Shown here: positions 1 through 5,483 of the stretch, piece by piece
Layout: each line of letters opens with the position of its first letter
How positions within the stretch are numbered: position 1 is the stretch's first letter
Source: Acidobacteriaceae bacterium
Lineage (GTDB): Bacteria; Acidobacteriota; Terriglobia; Terriglobales; Acidobacteriaceae
DNA: 9,539 nucleotides
Direction: 5' to 3'
Assembly (NCBI GenBank): GCA_030042915.1
Contig: JASHYS010000228.1
Location: 1 to 9,539 of the forward strand
Translations under genes and position numbers: made by a program
Notes under the pieces: generated by a model
Told to the model about the DNA's origin: nothing
Database searches by the model: none
Seen by the model: only the letters and a program-made list of their open reading frames with translations

Positions 1-73
1 TTGGTTCACACCGCACGCTCAGGTTACGCCCAAAATGGCTGTGCGGCCAATTTGGCGCACGGAGCAGCAAAGG

Positions 74-92
74 CCTGCCTGCCGCAGGCAGG
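74..92. repeat. Perfect 9-bp palindromic hairpin (REP-like)
   Basis: The arms CCTGCCTGC and GCAGGCAGG are exact reverse complements separated by a single C. The palindrome sits about 70 bases upstream of the likely MscS start, in a stretch with no convincing gene. There is no T-tract after it in either direction, so it is not a standard intrinsic terminator. It could be a dispersed palindromic repeat unit or the end of an upstream transcript; only a genome-wide count would tell. Confidence 0.5.
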
Positions 93-142
93 TCCCGCGC
101 CGGCCCCGAGGCTTGCGCTGCAAATCGGCTTGCTCCCGCCAA

Positions 143-151
143 TGCTATACT
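143..151 (+). promoter_or_regulatory. Extended -10 promoter of the MscS gene
   Basis: TG-C-TATACT is an exact extended -10 layout (TGn followed by a hexamer one base from TATAAT). No good -35 lies 16-18 bases upstream, which extended -10 promoters tolerate. Transcription would begin near 158, only about five bases before the ATG at 163. The ATG at 142 would lie inside the promoter, which argues against that start. Sigma-70-type recognition is inferred. Confidence 0.45.
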
Positions 152-162
152 CCTTTGCTCGC

Positions 163-1104
163 ATGGCGCAGACGGGTCCATTTGGGGACATTTCTCAGTG
201 GTTCTCCTCCCACTGGGAAAACTGGCGCATCGCCAACCTCATTCATCTCTTCTGGATCCTGGTTCTCACCGTCGTTCTTATCCGTCTGCTCAAATCGCTC
301 GAGGCCCGCGTTGTTGCCCGCGCCGCTGCCCAGGGACGCGCCACATCGCTCCGCCAGCAGCAGCTCAAGACGCTGTTTGGCCTTGTCAGCAGCACAGGCA
401 CCGCCCTGGTCGTCGCCTTCGCGATCCTCACCGCCCTTCCCGAGCTGGGCATCAGCGTGGAGCCGCTCACCGTTGCCGCGGGACTGGTCAGCGTCGCCGT
501 CGGTTTCGGCGCCCAGAATCTGGTTCGCGACTGGATTGGCGGCGCTCTCATCGTGCTCGAAGATCAGTTCGTCGTCGGTGAAACCATCCAGGTGGGTGAC
601 GCGATTGGCCGCGTCGAGGAGCTCACCCTCCGCCAGACCGTTCTCCGCGACCTGACCGGAGCCCGCGTGCACATCCCCAACGGCGAAATCCGCCGGCTCG
701 CCAATCTCAGCCGCGATTTTTCGCAGATTTTTCTCGACGTGCAGATCCCGGCCGGCGCGCCCGGCGATCGCGCGCTCGCGGCCATTGACCGCGTCGCCGC
801 CGAGTTCCGCGCCGACGCCGCCTGGTCCCCCGCGCTCGTCGACGGCCCGCGCGTTCTCGGCATCGAGGTCCTCGCGCCTTCCGGCTCCTCGGTGCGCGTG
901 CAGGTGCGCACCGTGCCGCTGCGGCAGAACGAAGTTGCGCGCGAGCTGCGCCGCCGCATCCTGGCCCGTTTTGCGCAGGACGGCGTGGACTACACCGCGC
1001 AGCAGCGCGTCGTGCTCGTGAACCCGGCATCCGCTCCGGTCCCCGAGCCCGCCGCCCCTGAAGAACATTCCGGTTCCGCGGCAGCTCGCGCTGGAACGGA
1101 TTGA
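163..1104 (+). CDS. Small-conductance mechanosensitive channel, MscS family
   Basis: This is a 313-residue inner-membrane channel of the MscS family, which opens under membrane tension to release solutes during hypo-osmotic shock. Hydrophobic helices lie at about residues 24-44 and 72-94. The pore-lining helix and start of the beta domain follow at about 101-145, with the family pattern VGFGAQNLVRDWIGG and then ED-FVVGE-I-VGD. The beta domain continues with IPNG at 171-174, a very typical MscS signature, and a C-terminal alpha/beta domain ends in a Pro/Ala-rich tail. The length fits small three-helix MscS proteins. The reading frame is open back to base 1, and ATG 142 is another possible start. 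I prefer ATG 163 because an extended -10 sits at 143-151; no Shine-Dalgarno is visible before either ATG, so the mRNA may be leaderless. A strong terminator follows the gene, so it is probably a single-gene transcript. Confidence 0.9.
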   Translation: MAQTGPFGDISQWFSSHWENWRIANLIHLFWILVLTVVLIRLLKSLEARVVARAAAQGRATSLRQQQLKTLFGLVSSTGTALVVAFAILTALPELGISVEPLTVAAGLVSVAVGFGAQNLVRDWIGGALIVLEDQFVVGETIQVGDAIGRVEELTLRQTVLRDLTGARVHIPNGEIRRLANLSRDFSQIFLDVQIPAGAPGDRALAAIDRVAAEFRADAAWSPALVDGPRVLGIEVLAPSGSSVRVQVRTVPLRQNEVARELRRRILARFAQDGVDYTAQQRVVLVNPASAPVPEPAAPEEHSGSAAARAGTD

Positions 1105-1110
1105 GTCGGA

Positions 1111-1143
1111 GGCGCGGCCGCTCTTGGCCGCGCGCCTTTATTT
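1111..1143 (+). terminator. Intrinsic terminator after the MscS gene
   Basis: GCGCGGCC and GGCCGCGC form a perfect 8-bp GC-only stem around a short CGCTCTT-type loop, and the stem is followed at once by TTTATTT. It lies 7 bases after the MscS stop. It also shows that the next reading frame, although open from 1124, does not begin there. Confidence 0.75.
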
Positions 1144-1195
1144 CGAGCAGCTGCTTGAGAGCAAAACGGTCTTTGTCGCCACTACCAAACCCTTC

Positions 1196-1201
1196 AGGAG
1201 G
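1196..1201 (+). promoter_or_regulatory. Shine-Dalgarno AGGAGG deciding the 1211 start
   Basis: A full AGGAGG lies nine bases before ATG 1211. It rules out the longer in-frame starts upstream. Confidence 0.75.
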
Positions 1202-1210
1202 AATCAAAAA

Positions 1211-1675
1211 ATGGGACAGGTCACTCACGAGCAGGCCAATCTTCTGATCCGGCTCTACAAGCTGCGCCGTGATCCGCGCATGCGCGAAGCCCGCGAATGG
1301 TTCATCGCGGACTTTGCCGCCGCCACCACCGAGGAGATGTTCAAGAAATATCCGCCCGGCTCGAAGGAAAACGCCAGCTACCGCATGGTCGTCAGCTACT
1401 GGGACATGTGCGCGAGCATGGTCAACCGCGGCCTGATCGACGAGGAATTCTTCTTCGAAAACAACGGCGAAATGTGGGTCGTCTGGGACAAAGTCAAAGA
1501 GCTGGCCCTCCGCCAGCGCGAGACCATGAAGAATCCCACCGTCCTCAAGCATCTGTGCGACCTCGGCGAGCGCTTCGAAGCCTGGCGAGAGAAGACCGCT
1601 CCCGGCTTCAACGCCGTCATCCGCGAACGCTTCCGCCAGTTCGCCGAAGCCCGCGCCAAAGCGGGAAGATCGTGA
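1211..1675 (+). CDS. Hypothetical cytoplasmic protein, possibly DUF4760-like
   Basis: The product is 154 residues with no signal peptide or membrane segment. It is rich in charged residues and aromatics and is probably all-helical. The middle reads SYWDMCASMVNRGLIDEEFFFEN, followed by W-VWDKVKELALRQRE. That layout (a helix with YW/YE, a G-x-ID turn, a Trp and an Arg-rich helix) resembles DUF4760 proteins, but I call this from memory with low certainty. The start is fixed by AGGAGG at 1196-1201, nine bases before the ATG; the frame is open from 1124 but that region holds the previous gene's terminator. The stop overlaps the GTG of the next gene by 4 bp, so the two are probably one operon with coupled translation. 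Function unknown. Confidence 0.75.
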   Translation: MGQVTHEQANLLIRLYKLRRDPRMREAREWFIADFAAATTEEMFKKYPPGSKENASYRMVVSYWDMCASMVNRGLIDEEFFFENNGEMWVVWDKVKELALRQRETMKNPTVLKHLCDLGERFEAWREKTAPGFNAVIRERFRQFAEARAKAGRS

Positions 1676-1995
1676 AGCTCGAAGAACTCCTTCTTGAAAT
1701 CTGGCGCCAGTCGCTCGTCGAAGCCGCCGCCGTCCTAGACGTGGACGGCCGCAAGCTCCGCGTCACGACCACTTCCAAAAGTCGACTCAAGCAGGTGGAT
1801 TTCACCTTCGAAGGCCGCAGTCTTCGCGGCATCGAGCAGAATCCGAATACCCAGTCCCGCTGGGCCCAGATGGCCCGGCGCGGCGCCAAGATCATGCAAT
1901 TCACCGAGCTCGAGCCGGGACAGATGCGCGGCCGGTTTTTCGCCAACATCGCCGACGGAAAAATCACTCGGTATCACTCCGCCGCCAAACGTTGA
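1672..1995 (+). CDS. Small hypothetical protein, coupled to the preceding gene
   Basis: This 107-residue protein begins at GTG 1672, inside the GTGA overlap with the upstream stop codon. The same frame is open further upstream, but there it is antisense-like low-complexity Arg/Pro/His sequence, whereas from the GTG onward it looks like a real protein. It starts KLEELLLEIWRQSLVEAAA, an amphipathic helix, then a short beta-rich part with KSRLKQVDFTFEGRSLRGIEQNP and a closing stretch RGRFFANIADGKITRYH. Only a weak GGAAG precedes the GTG, which fits translational coupling. I recognise no family. Its partner is the 154-residue protein, so the two may act together. The right end lies 31 bases before the inverted repeat of the mobile cassette. 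Confidence 0.7.
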   Translation: MKLEELLLEIWRQSLVEAAAVLDVDGRKLRVTTTSKSRLKQVDFTFEGRSLRGIEQNPNTQSRWAQMARRGAKIMQFTELEPGQMRGRFFANIADGKITRYHSAAKR

Positions 1996-2026
1996 AACCG
2001 GTCGCCAGGGCCCGTACTTCTCCGGC

Positions 2027-2047
2027 TTGGTAGTGTCTCAGTTTGAA
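2027..2047 (+). repeat. Left terminal inverted repeat of the cassette
   Basis: This is the exact reverse complement of 2743-2763. Similarity stops abruptly on the inner side: TTCCTGAG on the left against CTTCGGGA on the right. Confidence 0.85.
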
Positions 2048-2081
2048 TTCCTGAGCGCAGTCCGTCGGTCAAGCCGGGCGA

Positions 2082-2615
2082 TTAAGCAGGAACGTACGTC
2101 AGCCGAATCAAGTCATCTGCGATTAAATCGCTGGCCACCAGGTGGAGCGGCGGACGGGGGCCGGCGAAGAATGGCTTGCCACCACCAAGCACGACGGGGC
2201 GGAGGTAGAGCTGATACTCATCGATAAGACCGGCCTCGGTCAGGCTTTGCGCCAGCTCTGGTCCGCCAACCTGAATCTCGCCGGCCAGATCAGCCTTCAG
2301 CTTGCGTATCACTGTCTCGAAGTCATCCGCGATCAGCGTGGCGTTGGGTCCAACTGACTTGAGCGAACGCGACACAACCCACTTCGGCTGGCTCTGCCAC
2401 GCCACCGCGAACTCGCGGTCCTCCTCATCCCAATCAGGAAGGTCGTCGTCCCAATAACGCATGACCTCGTACAAGCGGCGACCGTATATCGAGCCCGCCA
2501 GGCCACGCACCAGCTCGATGAAGTGACGAAAGGCCGCGGGCGAAGGCGGACCAAGTTTCATGTGGTCGACGTAGCCATCCAGGGACTGATTCAATCCGTA
2601 GACAAGTTTCGCCAT
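2082..2615 (-). CDS. Dihydrofolate reductase / RibD C-terminal-domain family protein
   Basis: The product is 177 residues and covers one DHFR-fold domain (RibD_C superfamily), predicted to be an NADPH-dependent reductase in the cytoplasm; the substrate is unknown. Family features are visible: N-terminal strand LVYGLNQSLDGYVD (4-17), SIYGRRLYEVMRYW (42-55), KWVVSRSL (78-85), and the nucleotide-binding strand-turn EIQVGGPELAQSL (113-125) followed by GLIDEYQLYLRPVVLGGGKPFF (129-150). The frame is open to 2747, but the ATG at 2615 has GGAG nine bases upstream and begins the conserved domain, so it is the start. The gene nearly fills the cassette bounded by the 21-bp inverted repeats, so it is probably passenger cargo. 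Proteins of this group are usually annotated simply as dihydrofolate reductase family, and true folate activity or trimethoprim resistance should not be assumed. Confidence 0.9.
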   Translation of the reverse strand: MAKLVYGLNQSLDGYVDHMKLGPPSPAAFRHFIELVRGLAGSIYGRRLYEVMRYWDDDLPDWDEEDREFAVAWQSQPKWVVSRSLKSVGPNATLIADDFETVIRKLKADLAGEIQVGGPELAQSLTEAGLIDEYQLYLRPVVLGGGKPFFAGPRPPLHLVASDLIADDLIRLTYVPA

Positions 2616-2742
2616 GCTGCAAATCTCCAGTTCAACTTCTTCAGAAGAATAGCCTGAGCCGACGTCGCGTGGACGTGAGGTTGAACGCCATTTGCGTGCC
2701 GCGTTATCGGGATGGCCGAGGGTCCGCTTCCCAATCCCGAAG

Positions 2743-2763
2743 TTCAAACTGAGACACTACCAA
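2743..2763 (-). repeat. Right terminal inverted repeat of the cassette
   Basis: This is the exact reverse complement of 2027-2047. It ends 13 bases before the stop codon of the anti-sigma gene, so the insertion just misses that gene and lies where its terminator would be expected. Confidence 0.85.
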
Positions 2764-2776
2764 TCGAAGGCCGGGG

Positions 2777-3484
2777 CTATCGGCCGCGGGCACGCGCGCG
2801 CAAAGCATAGACCCAACCAAGCAACGCCCCTAGCGCGGCGCTGACTGGAACCACGGCGGTATGCCAGACCAGGATGTGCGTGGCCTGGAAGTTGGGGCAA
2901 TGGAGCTCAAGCATGCCCACACCGGCCAGGCCGGCTAGTGTTCCGGCCACCAGCCCCGCCAGGACAGGCCTGGCCGCAAATCCGCGGCGCAGCAACAGCC
3001 AACTCAGTAATCCAGCGGGGACGGCATGCAGAAGACCGGCTGCCAGGCACGCGATGCCGGCGGAGATGAAATGGTCGGTGTGGTAGTCGCGAAACAGGTC
3101 AGCGAATACGGCAAGAAGAGCAATGCTGGTGAGCGCCGGCAGCGCGCGCGGCGAGACGCGGATTCGGCTGGCCGGAATCATCTGAGCAGCAAAGCTGACG
3201 GCGGCCAGCCACATGAGAAAGATGAGCGCGGGAAAGACAAATGAGCGCTCGAGCAAGTCCATCTTCGCGACCCCGAAGAAGCCCGCGCGCGCCGCTCCTG
3301 CCATAGAAACAGCCGCGCAAACGGGCACAAGGCCTGCGGCCATCAGCCACAGCGGCGGCAGCGGACGCACGGGGCGCAGCGAAGACTTGATCGAGCGGCC
3401 GATACCTTCCAGAGCGCGCGGATCAAGCTGCGGCTCAGCCTCCGCGGCCGTCTTCAGCACATTGTTGATCTCCTGGTCGTTCAC
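2777..3484 (-). CDS. DUF1109/NrsF-like membrane anti-sigma factor
   Basis: This 235-residue inner-membrane protein has a short cytoplasmic N-terminus (about 1-44, Lys/Arg-rich at 30-40) and about six hydrophobic helices near 45-63, 83-102, 115-131, 139-161, 172-192 and 203-225. The C-terminal part carries ELHCP (193-197) and H-ILVWH (203-208), which are hallmarks of DUF1109/NrsF proteins, the anti-sigma partners of SigF-type ECF factors. Cysteines 146 and 196 are 50 residues apart; I recall that the two redox/metal-responsive cysteines of Caulobacter NrsF (131 and 181) have the same spacing. I chose GTG 3484: it overlaps the sigma-factor stop as GTGA, and GGAGAG lies five bases before it. A GTG at 3505 is possible but has no such ribosome site. 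Expected role: hold the sigma factor at the membrane until a periplasmic signal modifies the cysteines. The name nrsF is not assigned because identity is by pattern only. Confidence 0.8.
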   Translation of the reverse strand: MNDQEINNVLKTAAEAEPQLDPRALEGIGRSIKSSLRPVRPLPPLWLMAAGLVPVCAAVSMAGAARAGFFGVAKMDLLERSFVFPALIFLMWLAAVSFAAQMIPASRIRVSPRALPALTSIALLAVFADLFRDYHTDHFISAGIACLAAGLLHAVPAGLLSWLLLRRGFAARPVLAGLVAGTLAGLAGVGMLELHCPNFQATHILVWHTAVVPVSAALGALLGWVYALRARARGR

Positions 3485-4092
3485 ACCAGCTCTCCACTCT
3501 TCCACTTTCCCTGGCGCGCACCCATGACTTCCCGTAGCTTTTTGTAGGCGCGATGCGCTTTTTGCTTTACCGATCCCACGGTTGACGATGTGGCGCGCGC
3601 GACTTCTTCAAGTGACATGCCTTCGACCTTTAACATCGTGATTACTTCGCGCTGGCTGAGTGAAAGCGGGGCCAGCAAAGCCTCCAGCTCGCCGGCAGCG
3701 CCGGCTGCGTGCCGGATTGTCGAAGCTCCCTTCGACATTTCCTCAAGCTCCCGCTCATTGACGGCGGCGCGGACACTCTTCCGGTAATGGTCGACGCGAA
3801 TGTGCCGCGCAATCGCGTAGAACCACGGGAGCGCGGGTTCGCCGGGGCGATAGGTGTGACGCACCTTGTGAATGCGCAGCCAGGTTTCCTGCAGCAGGTC
3901 ATCGGCATCGGCGCGGCTCATCGATTGCGCAACAAAGAACCGGTGCAGCCGCGGGCTGATGCAGTCAATGAGAACCGTGGCTGCGGCGAAATCGCCCTGC
4001 TGATAGCGGACCATCAACAACTCGAAATTTTCGCCGGAATCCATGCAATAGAGGCGTCCACGGTAAATCTTCAACGAAATCGCCTCTCGCAC
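3481..4092 (-). CDS. ECF RNA polymerase sigma factor, SigF-like
   Basis: This 203-residue ECF-type sigma-70 factor has a region 2 domain at about 24-107, with ADDLLQETWLRIHKVRHTY (63-81) and WFYAIARHIRVDHYRK (90-105). Region 4 lies at about 138-188, with LSLSQREVITMLKVEGMSLEEVA and the recognition helix TSSTVGSVKQKAHRAYKKLR. It directs RNA polymerase to stress promoters and is predicted to be held inactive by the overlapping DUF1109-type protein encoded next. I chose GTG 4092 because GGAGG lies five bases upstream; the ATG at 4044 has no good ribosome site but would give a protein beginning at the conserved region and cannot be excluded. A promoter GTAACT-N16-CGAA at 4152-4177 on the same strand points to autoregulation. 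Confidence 0.92.
   Translation of the reverse strand: MREAISLKIYRGRLYCMDSGENFELLMVRYQQGDFAAATVLIDCISPRLHRFFVAQSMSRADADDLLQETWLRIHKVRHTYRPGEPALPWFYAIARHIRVDHYRKSVRAAVNERELEEMSKGASTIRHAAGAAGELEALLAPLSLSQREVITMLKVEGMSLEEVARATSSTVGSVKQKAHRAYKKLREVMGARQGKWKSGELV
3490..3495 (-). promoter_or_regulatory. Shine-Dalgarno GGAGAG of the anti-sigma gene
   Basis: GGAGAG lies five bases before GTG 3484, within the 3' end of the sigma-factor gene. Together with the GTGA overlap it decides the start in favour of 3484. Confidence 0.6.
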
Positions 4093-4097
4093 GCAAA

Positions 4098-4102
4098 CCT
4101 CC
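4098..4102 (-). promoter_or_regulatory. Shine-Dalgarno GGAGG deciding the sigma-factor start
   Basis: GGAGG lies five bases before GTG 4092. Nothing comparable precedes the in-frame ATG at 4044. Confidence 0.6.
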
Positions 4103-4151
4103 AGCCGCGGATGCTGCGTGCCGCGGCCCTCTGCAACCCCCAGATCAGAGA

Positions 4152-4177
4152 TTCGATCCGGAGCGGGGAAAAGTTAC
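4152..4177 (-). promoter_or_regulatory. SigF-type ECF promoter driving the sigma/anti-sigma operon
   Basis: On the - strand GTAACT (4177-4172) is followed after exactly 16 bases by CGAA (4155-4152). This matches the GTAACC-N16-CGAA consensus I recall for the Caulobacter SigF factor, whose anti-sigma is also DUF1109-type. Transcription would begin near 4146, leaving a leader of about 50 bases before GTG 4092. A mirrored copy at 4235-4260 shares 11 bases around the -35. Confidence 0.7.
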
Positions 4178-4178
4178 G
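4168..4178. repeat. Left arm of an 11-bp inverted repeat at the divergent promoters
   Basis: GAAAAGTTACG here is the exact reverse complement of CGTAACTTTTC at 4234-4244. The arms coincide with the two predicted -35 elements and their immediate downstream T-run, so the symmetry is explained by two copies of the same promoter rather than by a hairpin. Confidence 0.85.
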
Positions 4179-4223
4179 CCGCGCAGGAAAAATTCAGCAG
4201 CATTTTATTTAGGCGCGATGGCG

Positions 4224-4235
4224 CGGCCCGGGCCG
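4224..4235. repeat. 12-bp perfect palindrome between the divergent promoters
   Basis: CGGCCCGGGCCG is fully self-complementary and abuts the -35 element of the rightward promoter. It could be an operator or chance in GC-rich DNA. An A/T-rich stretch (about 4187-4212) lies beside it. No second copy was noticed near the leftward promoter. Confidence 0.4.
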
Positions 4236-4244
4236 TAACTTTTC
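4234..4244. repeat. Right arm of the 11-bp inverted repeat
   Basis: CGTAACTTTTC is the exact reverse complement of 4168-4178 and contains the -35 of the rightward promoter. Confidence 0.85.
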
Positions 4245-4260
4245 GGCAGGCGAAAGCGAA
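4235..4260 (+). promoter_or_regulatory. SigF-type ECF promoter driving the secreted protein gene
   Basis: GTAACT (4235-4240) is followed after exactly 16 bases by CGAA (4257-4260), the same architecture as the leftward promoter at 4152-4177. Another CGAA occurs at 4251-4254 but with a spacing of only 10. Transcription would begin near 4267, giving a leader of about 83 bases before ATG 4350. The predicted consequence is that the sigma factor controls this gene together with its own operon. Confidence 0.7.
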
Positions 4261-4349
4261 ATCCCATCTGTAAACGCGCGCGGCGGCTGGGCGCCTCTCT
4301 CACGCTCGCTGCGCCGAGCTTCTTCATTTCAAATCTCCAGGAGATCCCA

Positions 4350-5423
4350 ATGAACAAACCTTGCCTATCGAAGCCTGTTATGTGGCGCGCCGGTCTTGTA
4401 CCGGTGGCGTTGATTCTCACCGGTGCCATGGCCGCACAGTGCCAGACTGCAGGCACGCCGCTGGTGGTTACCAGCACGAATAATGCCAGCGGGAACGCCG
4501 TTGTCGTCTTCAAGCTCAACGGAACTGCTGCGCTGGAGTTGGCGCAGACTTTGCCCACCGGCGGAAAAGGCGGCGCGAGCACGAACGCGGGCATCGTGCA
4601 GTTCAACGGCCAGCTTGGCGCAGTCGCGAATTACGGATCCAATACCGTCACCCAGATGGTGCGCAGAGGCGATGCCGTCTCCATCGGTGGGACGATTCAG
4701 CTGGCGGCCGACTGCACCAAGCCTGACTCCGTCGCTTTGACCGGCGGCCACCTGTTCGTCGTGGGCGCTAACTGCGCCGAGAGCCACGCCTGGCCCTGGG
4801 GATTCGTCGACGGTCCAGTCGTGAGCCTCTCCGATCCATCGGCCGCGCAAATTGCTGTTGGCCAGAGTTGGGCCGCCGTCACTTTCAGTTCGGGATCTCT
4901 TTGGCAGTTGCCGCTCACCGGGGAAGGCGGCGTGCTGAATGGGTCAAGCAATTCGATTCCTTTGCCCAGCGATGCCGACATGGTGCCGCTGGGAGAAGCC
5001 TTCTGGGGTAACGTGTTGGGCTTCACGCCGGCGCACAGCCCCGACAGCTTCGCGATCGTCGACGCGAACGGAACCCTGAACGCGGTGGTTGGCCCGACGC
5101 CTTCCTATCCCGTCAACGCGCCCTGCTGGGTAGCTAAGGGTGCAGGCAATATCTGGTACACAGGCAACTCGCCAGGACAGGCGATCAGCATCTTCTTCAG
5201 CGATAGCCAGGGCGGAGTGTTTTACAAATCGGTGCCGCTGCCGGGATCGCCATCCGATATCACGGTATCTCCCGACGGGAACTGGCTTGCCGTCATCTAC
5301 AGCGCCGCCAGCGAAGCGTATGTCGCCGTCTTTTCAATTGACAGCTACGGCGACCTGACTCCGGTAGCCGTTTCAAGCGCCATCGGCGTTGCGTCGTTCA
5401 GCGGCGTAGCGTTCAGCGAATAA
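4350..5423 (+). CDS. Secreted beta-propeller-like protein, predicted ECF target
   Basis: This 357-residue exported protein starts with a clear Sec signal peptide: basic MNKPCLSKPVMWR, then hydrophobic AGLVPVALILTGAMA, with an A-M-A cleavage motif ending near residue 28. There is no lipobox, so it is expected to be soluble in the periplasm or outside the cell. The rest is Gly/Ser/Val-rich beta sequence with repeated blade-like segments (LVVTSTNNASGNAVVVFKLNG, GQLGAVANYGSNTV, GGHLFVVGANC) and ends with SPSDITVSPDGNWLAVIY near 300-317, a turn typical of lactonase/YVTN-type propellers. Mature-chain cysteines lie near 31, 122, 142 and 255, so disulfides are possible. AGGAG lies six bases before the ATG. 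It is divergent from the ECF/anti-sigma operon and sits behind a matching promoter, so it is probably a stress-induced output. No enzymatic residues can be named. Confidence 0.8.
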   Translation: MNKPCLSKPVMWRAGLVPVALILTGAMAAQCQTAGTPLVVTSTNNASGNAVVVFKLNGTAALELAQTLPTGGKGGASTNAGIVQFNGQLGAVANYGSNTVTQMVRRGDAVSIGGTIQLAADCTKPDSVALTGGHLFVVGANCAESHAWPWGFVDGPVVSLSDPSAAQIAVGQSWAAVTFSSGSLWQLPLTGEGGVLNGSSNSIPLPSDADMVPLGEAFWGNVLGFTPAHSPDSFAIVDANGTLNAVVGPTPSYPVNAPCWVAKGAGNIWYTGNSPGQAISIFFSDSQGGVFYKSVPLPGSPSDITVSPDGNWLAVIYSAASEAYVAVFSIDSYGDLTPVAVSSAIGVASFSGVAFSE

Positions 5424-5448
5424 CCAGGCGCCGAATGAAGCCCATGTA

Positions 5449-5483
5449 GCCGGCGAGAAGAATCACTCAGCTTACTCGCCGGC
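5449..5483. terminator. Possible hairpin between convergent genes
   Basis: GCCGGCGAG and CTCGCCGGC are perfect 9-bp arms around a 17-base loop, in the gap between the convergent + and - genes. The right arm overlaps the last codons of the CcdC-like gene. There is no T-tract on either side, so if it terminates at all it is not a canonical intrinsic terminator. Confidence 0.3.

Larger units (their letters stand above)
2027..2763. mobile_element. Non-autonomous mobile cassette with 21-bp terminal inverted repeats
   Basis: The two ends are exact reverse complements over 21 bases (2027-2047 and 2743-2763), reading inward TTGGTAGTGTCTCAG and then TTTGAA. Between them lies a single gene on the - strand (a DHFR/RibD_C-like protein) and no transposase or remnant of one. 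The cassette occupies the gap between two convergent units. I see no clear flanking target duplication: left flank ...CTCCGGC, right flank TCGAAGG.... A TA dinucleotide occurs inside both repeats, but that is part of the symmetry. The most likely reading is a passenger-carrying, MITE-like element mobilised in trans by a transposase elsewhere. The transposase family cannot be named from these ends. Confidence 0.65.

Noticed and set aside
145..1068. Long open frame on the - strand opposite the MscS gene
   Set aside because: It is the antisense shadow of a high-GC gene: no ribosome site, and an Asp/Glu/Gly-rich composition without domains.
1297..1671. Upstream extension of the reading frame of the 107-residue protein
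   Set aside because: The translation is Arg/His/Pro-rich shadow sequence inside the well-supported 1211-1675 gene; the real start is GTG 1672.
2020..2770. Target-site duplication flanking the cassette
   Set aside because: The flanks CTCCGGC and TCGAAGG share no convincing direct repeat; the TA inside each inverted repeat cannot be told apart from the repeat's own symmetry.
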